Source: MPNP01 sp963668325
GTDB lineage: Bacteria > Pseudomonadota > Alphaproteobacteria > Rhodobacterales > Rhodobacteraceae
Assembly: GCA_963668325.1 (NCBI GenBank)
Contig: OY764222.1
Span: 1,984,001 to 2,048,000, forward strand
Reading direction: 5' to 3'
DNA: 64,000 nucleotides
Shown here: positions 53,528 to 62,464 of the stretch, piece after piece
Numbering within the stretch: position 1 is the first letter of the stretch
Layout of the letters: each line of letters begins with the position of its first letter
Notes under the pieces: model-generated
The model's input: only the letters and a program-made list of their open reading frames with translations
Told to the model about the DNA's origin: nothing
The model's database searches: none
Made by a program: the position numbers and the translations under genes

Positions 53528-54631
53528 ATGAGTTGTTATTTGGCTGAAATTGACATGAAGGAAATTGAAAAGGGCTTGTACAACCTTCTGGTTAAGTGTG
53601 CCAAAATTGAAGGTCGAAAAAGGGTTTTGATTGTTCATGAAGAAGAGGATTATGGCTTTTGCGATTTAAATCTTATCGCTCATGCTAGCAGGTATTGTGA
53701 AGAACTAGGAGTAATCCCCAAAGTAGTTGAAATCCCATTTTGCCCGGAGAATCCAGCCATAAGCCCTGCCACGAAGCAAGCACTGGAGAACGCAGATGTT
53801 GTCGTTTTCCTTGCCAGATTAGCAGATCAGTTGCGATTTCAGGATTTCCCAAACTGTTCAAAGGCCATTATTAATTATGCTTCTACTACACCAACGTTGG
53901 CATCCAGTTTTGGCAAAGCAGACTATGAGGGCTTTTGTGATTTAAAAAACATCCTGGACAGTTTTTTATCCCAGGCCCAGGAAATTAAAGTTACCTGCCC
54001 CAGGGGTACCAATTTTAAAGGGTCGGGGGATTTACTTATGGGGAAAGAAGGTGATGTCCATATCATTCGTTTTCCCATGCTGGTATTTTCGCCTATTTCT
54101 TCCCATAGCTATAAGGGGAAACTAGCCATACCAGGTTTCCTGGTGGGTACGAGTTGTAACTTTTACCCCAATTATTTTTTGGAATTGGATGAAACCTTGT
54201 TTGTTATTTTTGAGGGAGATCGGTTGATAGGATTTGAGGGGAAAGCTTCCGATGTCGAAAAGGCCAATAATCATTTAGACTACGTTTCCAAGAGATACCG
54301 GTTGGACAGGAACAGGGTGTTTTCCTGGCATGCTGGAATTCATCCGGGTAACATTTATCCAGAAAGTATGAGGGCCAATCCTGCCGTCTGGTGTAGTACA
54401 ATTTTTGGTAACCCAAGATTATTGCATTTTCATACATGTGGTAACCAACCTCCTGGTGAAATTTCATGGAATGTCCTTGATCCGACTATCAGAGTAGATG
54501 GAGTTGAAATCTGGTGTAAAGGTAAATTCAATCCTCAAAAATTGCCTGGAGCAAACAAAATTCTTGACCAATATCCTGAAATAAAAAAACTCTTCGATAA
54601 ACCAGGAAGAGAAATTGGCTTGGATTTCTAA
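53528..54631 (+). CDS. Aminopeptidase T (M29)/2,5-dihydroxypyridine dioxygenase-like protein
   Basis: A 367-residue protein. The first domain (KRVLIVHEEEDYGFCDLNLI, ADVVVFLARLADQL) is followed by EIKVTCPRGTNFKGSGDLLM, and the metal-like site is in FSWHAGIHPGN and LHFHTCGNQ. This layout resembles leucyl-aminopeptidase-family proteins, which include the ring-cleaving NicX-type dioxygenases. I cannot tell which activity is present, and the assignment is by general pattern. ATG 53528 is used; ATG 53555 is an alternative. It converges on tcuB with a 4-base overlap. Confidence 0.55.
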   Translation: MSCYLAEIDMKEIEKGLYNLLVKCAKIEGRKRVLIVHEEEDYGFCDLNLIAHASRYCEELGVIPKVVEIPFCPENPAISPATKQALENADVVVFLARLADQLRFQDFPNCSKAIINYASTTPTLASSFGKADYEGFCDLKNILDSFLSQAQEIKVTCPRGTNFKGSGDLLMGKEGDVHIIRFPMLVFSPISSHSYKGKLAIPGFLVGTSCNFYPNYFLELDETLFVIFEGDRLIGFEGKASDVEKANNHLDYVSKRYRLDRNRVFSWHAGIHPGNIYPESMRANPAVWCSTIFGNPRLLHFHTCGNQPPGEISWNVLDPTIRVDGVEIWCKGKFNPQKLPGANKILDQYPEIKKLFDKPGREIGLDF

Positions 54632-55701
54632 TCGGCGGTTTGCCGAATTTCTGAACTGTCCTTGATCAAAGCCGCTATCCGATAAAACCCATGTACCATT
54701 TTTGAATAGGGAAGCAGGAGAAAGAAGCAAAGTACCGAACCTAGATGAATGGGTAGTAATATCTCGACGGCAGAAGAATTTGTAAACGCGTAAAGCAACA
54801 AACCGGTAGCACTTACAAAAAACAATAGCAATACAAAAGCCATTTCACCTCCCCAGGTAGCCTTTCGGCCTAAATGTGTATCGGCCCTTAATTTTAGCCA
54901 GGCCAATCCTCCAGTTCCAAGGCAAAGTATAATGCCACCTGGAACCCCAAATAGCTTGGGTAAGGAAAACAAGCCATATGGTGCTTCAAGGTCAAATCCA
55001 TAATGGAGTATTGTTCCACTGCAGGTGGAAGCAAAACACATCAGAAATCCAAGTACCGTGGCCTGATGAAACCATTTTCTGGCGTTGGTATATTCATCTT
55101 TCTTCTCAAAATTGCAGCCATCGCCATGACCGCCGGCAAGGTTCTGCATCGCGACAATGGATTTACATGTGGATAAAATATCTACCATGTGTACCTTGCC
55201 TCCACCAATTGAAATCCAATACCTTTGAATAGAGAGATAGACAATAATCAAAGGGCCAATAAAAGAAGGTATAAAGATAGCGAGCATCGTTCCATGGGAA
55301 ATGAAGGCATAAAAGCCTTCACCACTCTCAGGTCGGATGTTTAGAGCTAAATATAATAGCAAGGCTATCGTCAGGGTCACAAGTCCACCAATCATAACGC
55401 CTGAACGATCGTATAGGCTAGAAAATCCCCTAGGCCAACTGTGTCTTTTCCAAGTTTCATAACGTATTTCAGACATCACCTTGGGAATGTTCAAATTGAA
55501 TTCATGTGGTTCAATATACTGGCAGGCATAATAGCAACCTCGGCAATCATGGCAAAGGTTGGCCAGTTGGGAGATTGTGCCCTCGGTGAATGATTGGTTT
55601 CGTGCAATGGCAGGAAATACCGAGCAGTAACCTTCGCAATACCGACAGGCATTGCATATTTCCAACTGTCGTTGGGCTTCATTCAAATAATCACTGGACA
55701 T
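54628..55701 (-). CDS. tcuB: Tricarballylate utilisation iron-sulfur membrane protein
   Basis: A 357-residue protein that reoxidises the FAD of TcuA. It has two N-terminal [4Fe-4S] sets, CNACRYCEGYC and CHDCRGCYYAC, then about six membrane segments. ATG 55701 matches the family start and overlaps the end of tcuA by 11 bases. Electrons pass to the quinone pool. It converges with the preceding plus-strand gene, the coding ends overlapping by 4 bases. Confidence 0.9.
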   Translation of the reverse strand: MSSDYLNEAQRQLEICNACRYCEGYCSVFPAIARNQSFTEGTISQLANLCHDCRGCYYACQYIEPHEFNLNIPKVMSEIRYETWKRHSWPRGFSSLYDRSGVMIGGLVTLTIALLLYLALNIRPESGEGFYAFISHGTMLAIFIPSFIGPLIIVYLSIQRYWISIGGGKVHMVDILSTCKSIVAMQNLAGGHGDGCNFEKKDEYTNARKWFHQATVLGFLMCFASTCSGTILHYGFDLEAPYGLFSLPKLFGVPGGIILCLGTGGLAWLKLRADTHLGRKATWGGEMAFVLLLFFVSATGLLLYAFTNSSAVEILLPIHLGSVLCFFLLLPYSKMVHGFYRIAALIKDSSEIRQTAD

Positions 55702-57076
55702 ACTCGGCTGCCTCCCTACCAGCAATTCGGCCGAATACGGTACCAATGGTCATGCCGAAACCTGCAAGATAGCCTTGTCCCAGGATTGACCCTGCCATGA
55801 TTTCTCCTGCCGCCCAAAGGTTGGATACAAGCCTATCCTGGCCTAGAACCTGTCCATTCTGGTCAATCTTGAGGCCCAAATAGGTAAAGGTCACTCCAGG
55901 TCGCAAAACATAGCCGTAAAAGGGTGGTCTCGCTATTGGTCTGGCCCAGTTGGATTTTTTGGGTTCTAACCCTTTTGTTGCAAGTTGATCCAATTCACTT
56001 GGCTTAAACTCACCCGGCTGGCAACTGTTATTGAACGATTCAACAGTTCTAACCAACTCTTCCTTCGGGAGGTTAAAATTACCGGCAATCTCCTCAATAC
56101 TTTCTGCCTCTATAGGTGGATAAACAGTAGGTATGAAAAGCCCTTTGCTTGTCGAATCAATTATGGCAAACCCTACCTGGTCTGGCTGATTGGCAATCAA
56201 CCTGCCCCAAATAGCGTACCTCTTTGGCCAGAGATCCTCACCCTCATCATAAAACCTCTTCCCTTCCTTATTGACAACAATAGAAAAAGGCACACAATCG
56301 ATCCGGGTTACAATTCCACCATCAAATTTTGGTGCATTTCCATCTATTGCTACAGCATGGCACTGAGTAGGGTCGCCAACAGAAGGCAAGCCCTGGTCCA
56401 ACAAATTCTTCAATACATCCCCACGATTATAAGGAGTTCCTCTTACCAGGAAATTCCTGGCTTGAGGGCCCCAGGCCTTGACCAACCAATCAAGGTTGGC
56501 TTCGAATCCTCCTGAAGCTACAATAATGGCCTTGGGGTAGACAGAATAGATACCCTCCTCATTTTGTAAATCCACCTGGACTATCTTGTGTTTGCAGAGC
56601 TTAAGGTGAATGGCTTGGGTATTGTATAGAAATTCAATTCCCAAACTTTGAGCCCGATTGTAATAGGCATTCAGTAAGGCCTTGCCACCCCCTAGAAAAA
56701 ATGCATTGGTTCTTCCAAGTGAAAGGGTTCCCTTCAGAGGTGGTTGAAAGTAAACACCATTGGATGATTTCCACTGATAACAATCCTCTGATGATCTAAT
56801 GGCTATCCTGGCCAGCTCCACATCTGTGTTCCCTTTGGTTACTTTGAGTAGATCATCCATGAATTCATCTTCGTCATATGCTTCGGAGAGATGTCCCAAT
56901 GGCTTGGAATGCATGCAGCGAAAATTACGGGTATGTCGACTATTTCCTCCTCGAAGAGCCTTGGGGGCGACTTCAACCACAACAATCCTACGAGAAGTAG
57001 TTTCCCTCGCAGCCAAAGCTGAGCAAAGCCCGGCGTTGCCGCCACCTATGATTAGTATTGCAGGATCTTCAAGCAT
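55691..57076 (-). CDS. tcuA: FAD-dependent tricarballylate dehydrogenase
   Basis: A 461-residue flavoprotein of the fumarate reductase/succinate dehydrogenase group. The FAD fingerprint is ILIIGGGNAGLCSALAA, followed by GGNSRHTRNFRCMH. The C-terminal RPGVTFTYLGLKIDQNGQVL and GEIMAGSILGQGYLAGFGMT complete the FAD site. TcuA oxidises tricarballylate to cis-aconitate in Salmonella; related enzymes oxidise other tricarboxylates, so the substrate is likely but not proven. No tcuC transporter or tcuR regulator gene is adjacent. Confidence 0.88.
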   Translation of the reverse strand: MLEDPAILIIGGGNAGLCSALAARETTSRRIVVVEVAPKALRGGNSRHTRNFRCMHSKPLGHLSEAYDEDEFMDDLLKVTKGNTDVELARIAIRSSEDCYQWKSSNGVYFQPPLKGTLSLGRTNAFFLGGGKALLNAYYNRAQSLGIEFLYNTQAIHLKLCKHKIVQVDLQNEEGIYSVYPKAIIVASGGFEANLDWLVKAWGPQARNFLVRGTPYNRGDVLKNLLDQGLPSVGDPTQCHAVAIDGNAPKFDGGIVTRIDCVPFSIVVNKEGKRFYDEGEDLWPKRYAIWGRLIANQPDQVGFAIIDSTSKGLFIPTVYPPIEAESIEEIAGNFNLPKEELVRTVESFNNSCQPGEFKPSELDQLATKGLEPKKSNWARPIARPPFYGYVLRPGVTFTYLGLKIDQNGQVLGQDRLVSNLWAAGEIMAGSILGQGYLAGFGMTIGTVFGRIAGREAAEYVQ

Positions 57077-57878
57077 GGGTCAGGCAATCAGGTTCTATTG
57101 GTGGGTATAAAATTCATAGGAGAAAATTATCTTTTTTTAATATTTCACATTGATATAAGTTAGAAAGGTACAATTCGATACCATCAAGGGGTAATCAGCG
57201 ATTTATTCATTGGATTGATTTCCGGGTTCGAATTTGGCCTTAGCCATAAGTTTTGATGAAGAAAGCTATTATCTTTAATCATCATCTGTTTGGAACAGGT
57301 TTTATTTGAGTTGTAATATTTGATCGTGGACCAGGGACCATGTATAATTATTGACTGTCGAACATATTCACTGGAATGTCTAGGTCAATGGTAATAGCTT
57401 CTCACAGCGGAACAATTTCTTCATACGGCAAAATAAAAGACATTGGAACAATGGAAAAACCACCAGGAGTATATTTCAGGTCGCTTGGGAATTCCTCCAA
57501 AAGGATCAAAGAAGCCAGAAATAACTGATTTTGGAATGATCTGGTAATTTTCAGTTGTTAAAAAAATTGTCAAAGACGGAATTCCCGGAACTAGCATTCG
57601 GTTAATGCCGATATCGGCATAAAAGTGGTAAACAACACCTCCATATATTGTGAAACTAGGAGGCTTTGATATAGTCGTCTCATAACCAAATGCTGGAGCC
57701 ACAATTCTTAACAGTCTTACACAGTACACAGGTAATAATAAATAGCTCAAATAGATTACCCAAGAGCTGTGTAAAAACCCTGTTTAGGTCGCGGGTCAGG
57801 GATAATTGTTATTCATTCCTTCGGCACCATATGATATATGTGTAAATTATATTATTGAATGGTTTGAGGAATTAAAGC
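57077..57878. other. Long intergenic region with one doubtful reading frame
   Basis: This 802-base gap has no convincing gene. A 109-codon minus-strand frame (57421-57750) encodes LFTTENYQIIPK-like sequence with many aromatic residues and no known motif; it could be a remnant or chance. A 14-base sequence at 57789-57802 recurs at 60262. Confidence 0.35.
57789..57802 (+). repeat. 14-nt direct repeat, left copy
   Basis: The bases TCGCGGGTCAGGGA are identical to 60262-60275. The copies bracket the Uma2 gene, the AbiF remnant and the hairpin. Confidence 0.6.
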
Positions 57879-58613
57879 ATGGGTACCAGTTTGGAAACTG
57901 AACATATAATTGGCCCATTGGGCTCGTCCTTTTACCGCATCAAGGTGCCGTCGGTCATGCGGGAGGCCATCAACTGGGACTTTGACTGGAACAAATTGGG
58001 CAAGCGGGTGATGATTGACGCGAAGGCGGGCATCATCTCCTGGATGTCACCCTCCACCACGCATAGTATCACGACCGAGGACACCAGGATGATTGTTATG
58101 ATGGCAGCTGGCAAGGCACAAAAACTGGTGAGACCGGTCGGTGACAATCGCTGGCGACCCCCAAATGCCGACAGGAAAATCGAAGCCGATGCATCCTTTT
58201 ATATCGGGGCGACGGCCGAACGTTATTATACGGCTATCCGGGATGTCGAAGATGAAGATGAAGCAGAAAAGGTGTTCTGCCAGCAAAACCCACCCGATCT
58301 GGTAGTTGAGATCGAGATAACCAATCAGGATGCGGACAAGCCGGGCATGTATGCTGACCTCGGTGTTCGCGAGATGTGGCAGATCAACCGAAGCAAGCGA
58401 CAGGGTCGCAAGCTGGCAACCATCCTGGATCTCATGGCCGAGGGCGGGCCTCGGGAGATCGAGGCGTCCCTGGTACTGCCGGGGCTGAAGATCACCACCC
58501 TTCCCCAAGCCTTTCACTTGGCCCGGCATGGCCTGTTTCAGGCTCTCCAGGCTCTGCTGGAGAAGGAGCTTGTTGTGCCTGTCTCAAAGAAGACCCAAAC
58601 CCAAACCACTTGA
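57879..58613 (+). CDS. Uma2-family putative endonuclease (DUF820)
   Basis: A 244-residue protein of the restriction-endonuclease-like Uma2 family. The core PPDLVVEIEITNQDADKPG, with Asp and ExE, is followed by KPGMYADLGVREMWQI; ADASFYIGATAERYY is the preceding conserved Asp strand. The gene is plainly richer in G+C than its surroundings, with many GGC, CTG and ACC codons, so recently acquired. Members are often in multiple copies and their role is unsettled. Confidence 0.85.
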   Translation: MGTSLETEHIIGPLGSSFYRIKVPSVMREAINWDFDWNKLGKRVMIDAKAGIISWMSPSTTHSITTEDTRMIVMMAAGKAQKLVRPVGDNRWRPPNADRKIEADASFYIGATAERYYTAIRDVEDEDEAEKVFCQQNPPDLVVEIEITNQDADKPGMYADLGVREMWQINRSKRQGRKLATILDLMAEGGPREIEASLVLPGLKITTLPQAFHLARHGLFQALQALLEKELVVPVSKKTQTQTT

Positions 58614-58791
58614 ACCCTCGTCTTTCAAACCATGAATGTAAAGGGAATAGTGTCGCAGGCAAGACTTGCAGTGATGGATGATCCGGGGCGGGTGATTGTC
58701 TGAAGGTGTTCTGATACATGACTTCCCAAATTATTCAGTGGAACGATGTTTACCGCTTTTTTTGTGATAACGAACATGGAGGGGTAGGGCT

Positions 58792-59725
58792 TTAACCCTC
58801 TTGCCATCCCCTCAAATCATGCCAATTGTCGGGGAACCCCATTTTGCCAGGATTAACTACCAGGGCATTAATTCTGATCAATTCAACAACCTTTTTTTCC
58901 CAGTCATTATCAGGCACAATGGAAGTCAATAGGTGGTTGATCATGACAAGTGTGTTGTATAGTTTTACCCATTCACCGTTCTGATTGTCACAAGAAATAG
59001 CATCTGACAAATCCCCTGGCCTTCGGGGAAGTCCAAAGGGAACGGGGATCTTTCTGTTCCAGAGTCTGCCATGGTGGGCACAAATATTGCGGACAATACA
59101 AAGGTGATGGATAAAGGAAAATAGGACACCTTCATTAAGAGTATGGGATTTCTCGGGAATAAAGGACCTGGCAATTCTTTTTCTAGTACTTTCTTTCAGA
59201 TTTTTATGAATTTGATAAGGTACCAAATGACATGAGTTCAGTTGCCATCCATACAGGTGGCAAATTGGGGGTACTGAAATTATCCCTGTAATATCTGGTA
59301 AAATCATCCTGAGATCGTCTATATTCATTCTCTAGGATTCTTTTATCACTGTGGAACTTTGTCACATCAGCATAATGTGTTTCTTGTAAATACCCGTGAG
59401 GTCCAAATTGTATAGCTATATAATTAGCCCACTCGGAGCGCAAGGCAATCTCAATGCGTTCAATTGCGTCCAGCATTAATAAACGCAATTCACGATCAAA
59501 ATCATAGAGAACCTGGACATCCTCAAATTTAGTATTATCCTTGAAGAAGTGTTTACCAGAAGTTTCACCTGGCTTTTCAAAAGGCACCAAGTGAGCCCTT
59601 AGTCGGTAGTAGGAAACATGTTTCAGGAAGGTCTCTGCTTCTTGGGTATTTCCAACAACCATACCTCGTTGTTTTAGTAGTTTAACCTAGTCAGTGATAG
59701 ACTTTGAAGGTTTGCTGAATCTCAA
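58792..59725 (-). pseudogene. AbiF/AbiD (Abi_2) family gene, inactivated
   Basis: Reading from TTG 59725 the product starts RFSKPSKSITD, then a TAG stop at 59687-59689 where the family has Gln or Glu, then VKLLKQRGMVVGNTQEAETF, VSYYRLRAHLVPF, LYDFDRELRLLMLDAIERIE and PPVWMATELMSFGTLSN. Here a net +1 frameshift near 59207-59222 moves the rest to another frame: HKNLKESTRKRIARSF, FIHHLCIVRNICAHHGRLWN. The HEPN-like RNxxxHHxRxWN motif is kept. Both halves together make a full-length Abi_2 protein, normally an abortive-infection gene. Two independent disruptions argue for decay. Confidence 0.85.
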
Positions 59726-59752
59726 AAAGTGGAACTCTCGAAAACTGAGATA

Positions 59753-59815
59753 AAATAAGCAACCCGCCGATTTTTGCGCTGTCAGAAAACTGAAGAAGCG
59801 TGGCGGGTCTTATTT
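59753..59815. terminator. Large nested hairpin
   Basis: AAATAAG and CCCGCC (59753-59768) pair with GGCGGGT and CTTATTT (59802-59815) with a two-base bulge. Inside, CGCT pairs with AGCG and CAG-AAAA-CTG forms the tip. It could be a bidirectional terminator for the Abi remnant or a miniature mobile palindrome. Confidence 0.5.
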
Positions 59816-60261
59816 AGTTATAATCTAATGCAGAGGACTCCATAAGTCAACAGGAATTTTGCAAGGTGCCGAGTAAATAATACTCTAATCCTAAGCACAT
59901 CCGGATATAAGTTGCTGCAACGCGCAACAGAGTATCAGTAATTTTTTATTTTACTTAATGGGGTTTGGAGTTCCCAAGTTAAAGGTTAAAAACAAATTGC
60001 CAAAAAGCAATATTTCAATCCTGGAGTGATGGGTATATACTCAGGCGGCATGATACATGATTTTACGATAAGGGAATATTCCACCTCTGTTACAAGGTAC
60101 AGCGGGATAACAAGCGGCTCAGCATCATAGCGAGGAAGGTACGTTGTTATTATTGGGGGCGACCGACGGTAATTTTCGACCTGCAAGATCAGGGGTCGGT
60201 GGGCCGTAGAGAAATCTGCTCTGGTCCTGTTGCGTATTAAGTGTCTAAAGGTTTTTTTTGA

Positions 60262-60275
60262 TCGCGGGTCAGGGA
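60262..60275 (+). repeat. 14-nt direct repeat, right copy
   Basis: This is identical to 57789-57802. Its AGGGA is part of the Shine-Dalgarno sequence of the next gene. Confidence 0.6.
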
Positions 60276-60281
60276 GATTAT

Positions 60282-60866
60282 ATGTCGGCATGGATAAAAA
60301 TGATAGATGACAATGAAGCAGATAATGCCTTGTTGGAAACCCTGGAGTTTGCTCGAACTCCACACGGTACAGTTGATAATGTAATGAGGGTCCATTCGCT
60401 TCGTCCCCACACAATGATTGGACATCTCCAACTCTATAAGTCAGTTCTACATGATGAGAGGAATACCATGCCATTATGGTTACAGGAAACATTGGGGAGT
60501 TATGTTTCACTTTTGAATGGTTGTGATTATTCATTTGCCAATCATTGGCGTAACTCGGAAGTGCTGATTGATTCTATGGAACGAAGCAAACTGGTCAAGG
60601 AAGCTCTCATAACAAGAAAGCCAGAATTGGCTTTCCAGGGCAGGGAACTCGAAATCCTTCGTTATGCAGAAAAGTTAACCCTCAATCCGAATTCGATGGC
60701 CCAGGAGGATGTTACCAGATTAAAGCAATCAGGTTGGAGCGATGGGGAGATATTAGAAGCCAATCAGATTGTTGGTTATTTTTGTTACGCTAACAGACTA
60801 CTTAATGGCCTTGGAGTATCAACAGAAGGAGATGTAATTGGATATTACTTACCAAAAGAACTTTAA
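60282..60866 (+). CDS. AhpD-like carboxymuconolactone-decarboxylase-family protein, incomplete CxxC
   Basis: A 194-residue protein of the AhpD fold. Members of the peroxidase-related group have CxxC followed by a nearby His; here the motif is Cys81-DY-Ser84, with His88, in LLNGCDYSFANHWRN, so the second Cys is lost. It should therefore not form the usual disulphide. I choose ATG 60282, with AGGGAG 5 bases before it; TTG 60258 would precede that site. It may be an accessory of the sarcosine oxidase genes 68 bases downstream, but this is only by position. Confidence 0.8.
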   Translation: MSAWIKMIDDNEADNALLETLEFARTPHGTVDNVMRVHSLRPHTMIGHLQLYKSVLHDERNTMPLWLQETLGSYVSLLNGCDYSFANHWRNSEVLIDSMERSKLVKEALITRKPELAFQGRELEILRYAEKLTLNPNSMAQEDVTRLKQSGWSDGEILEANQIVGYFCYANRLLNGLGVSTEGDVIGYYLPKEL

Positions 60867-60934
60867 GGGAAGTGGCACCTTATTTGAACCAAGGTTTAAA
60901 TTGGTGGCTTGGTAAAAGTGAATTCTAGTATTCG

Positions 60935-62194
60935 GTGCCTGATTTGCAAAAGTATTCACTTTATTCTCTAGTCCGTAACTCCTTCACCAACCATCGGAAT
61001 TGGGCTCCGGCATGGAAAAACCATGACCTAAAAAAAAGCTATGACATACTCATTATCGGCGGAGGTGGGCATGGCCTCGCAACCGCCTATTACCTGGTAA
61101 AAAATTATGGTGTATCCAATATTGCCGTCCTGGAGCGAGGTTGGCTCGGTGGCGGGAATGTAGCTCGAAACACAGTAACTATCAGATCCAATTATCTCAG
61201 ACAGGAAAGCATTCCTTTTTTTGTTAAGTCAGTAGAAATGTATGAGGGCCTTTCCAAGGAACTCAACTTCAACCTCATGCACTCGAAGCGATCCATGATA
61301 GACATTATCCAGACCTATCCGAAGCTCAGGGAAATCACCAGAAAAATGTACACCATGGATATTTATGGATCCACCTACAAACCGATAAGTGTTGCTGAAA
61401 TTCGGAAGAGAATACCCTCCCTGACAGGTGGAGGAAGAGATTCGCGCCTACCTATTATCGCTGGTATGGTTCATCCCGAAGGGGCTGTTAATCGACATGA
61501 TGCTGTTGCTTGGGGTTACGCCAGGGCTGCGGATTCACTTGGGGTGGAAATCCATCAGAAAACGAAGGTGAATTCCCTGCTAACAAACAAGGATGGTACG
61601 GTAAAGGGGGTTTTAACTACCAAAGGAACGGTTTTGGCCGAGAAGGTTGCGGTCGCTGTTTCTGGCCATACAACACAATTGACAGATACAGTGGGGTTAA
61701 AGCTTCCCCTCAGGTCTTTCAATTTATCAGCTTTTGTTTCTGAACCAGTAAAACCAATGATTGATGTTGTTGTCAATTGTCCAGATTTAGGGGTGTATTT
61801 GTCCCAAACAGCCAAGGGTGAACTCGTAATCGGGGGTGCACCTGATCCAGGTCAATCTTTTCGAAGGGGCACCAATCAGTTGGTTTTTGAACGAACTGTA
61901 GCCGCCATGCTTGAATTGTTTCCTTCATTCAAGAAATTAAAACTGTTAAGGCAGTGGGGTGGCACAGTTGACATTGCTCCTGATGCATCACCTATTATTT
62001 CTGAAACTGAAATACCGGGTTTGTATATTACCGCGGGTTGGTGGGGAGGTTATAAGGCAATTCCGGCAGGTGGGTTGACCTTTGCCCATTTGATTGCAAC
62101 AAATACGCCTCATCAGCTAACGGAATCATTTTCGCTGGATCGCTTTAAAACGCTTGATTACATCCTGGAACCAGGTACCACCACGAGGGTTTAG
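60935..62194 (+). CDS. soxB: Sarcosine oxidase, beta subunit
   Basis: A 419-residue flavoprotein of the heterotetrameric enzyme that oxidises sarcosine to glycine, with formaldehyde captured on tetrahydrofolate. The N-terminus YSLYSLVRNSFTNHRNWAPA is family specific; the FAD site is ILIIGGGGHGLATAYYLVKN and the covalent-FMN/FAD region LRQWGGTVDIAPDASPII is near the end. GTG 60935 is used. It heads the operon soxB-soxD-soxA. Confidence 0.95.
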   Translation: MPDLQKYSLYSLVRNSFTNHRNWAPAWKNHDLKKSYDILIIGGGGHGLATAYYLVKNYGVSNIAVLERGWLGGGNVARNTVTIRSNYLRQESIPFFVKSVEMYEGLSKELNFNLMHSKRSMIDIIQTYPKLREITRKMYTMDIYGSTYKPISVAEIRKRIPSLTGGGRDSRLPIIAGMVHPEGAVNRHDAVAWGYARAADSLGVEIHQKTKVNSLLTNKDGTVKGVLTTKGTVLAEKVAVAVSGHTTQLTDTVGLKLPLRSFNLSAFVSEPVKPMIDVVVNCPDLGVYLSQTAKGELVIGGAPDPGQSFRRGTNQLVFERTVAAMLELFPSFKKLKLLRQWGGTVDIAPDASPIISETEIPGLYITAGWWGGYKAIPAGGLTFAHLIATNTPHQLTESFSLDRFKTLDYILEPGTTTRV

Positions 62195-62197
62195 GAG

Positions 62198-62464
62198 ATG
62201 TTGAGAATTGAATGCCCGTTTTGTGGGCCTAGAGATGAACGAGAATTTGAATATTGTGGGCCTTACCGAGATAGACGCCCTAGCAAGATTGACAGTTTGG
62301 CAGTACCGGAATTCCTCAACTACCTGATTGTCCCTGAAAATCCTGAAGGTGAAGCCAGGGAATTTTGGTGGCACCGCCAGGGATGTGGCGAATGGCTGCT
62401 GGTCGTCAGGGATACCAGAACCCACCAGATAATAGATACCTCAGGATTAAATGCAAAAAAATAA
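62198..62464 (+). CDS. soxD: Sarcosine oxidase, delta subunit
   Basis: An 88-residue zinc-binding subunit. The Cys ligands are in RIECPFCGPRDEREFEYCG, with a later His/Cys region WHRQGCGEWLLVVRDT. It is three bases after soxB and overlaps the next gene by 14 bases. The small size and charged C-terminus are typical. Confidence 0.95.
   Translation: MLRIECPFCGPRDEREFEYCGPYRDRRPSKIDSLAVPEFLNYLIVPENPEGEAREFWWHRQGCGEWLLVVRDTRTHQIIDTSGLNAKK

Larger units (their letters stand above)
59726..60281. other. Intergenic region with hairpin and repeat
   Basis: A 556-base gap. It holds the nested hairpin at 59753-59815 and the right 14-base repeat at 60262-60275. A minus-strand frame across 59986-60534 runs into the following gene and is not a credible gene. 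Confidence 0.5.

Noticed and set aside
57421..57750. 109-codon minus-strand frame in the gap after tcuA
   Set aside because: There is no ribosome binding site, motif or neighbour to support it; kept only as a note in the gap entry.
57077..60281. Complete insertion sequence
   Set aside because: No transposase gene and no terminal inverted repeats could be found around the 14-base direct repeats.
59986..60534. 182-codon minus-strand frame
   Set aside because: Its first half is antisense to the well-supported AhpD-like gene and the rest has no motif; only a short part lies in free sequence.
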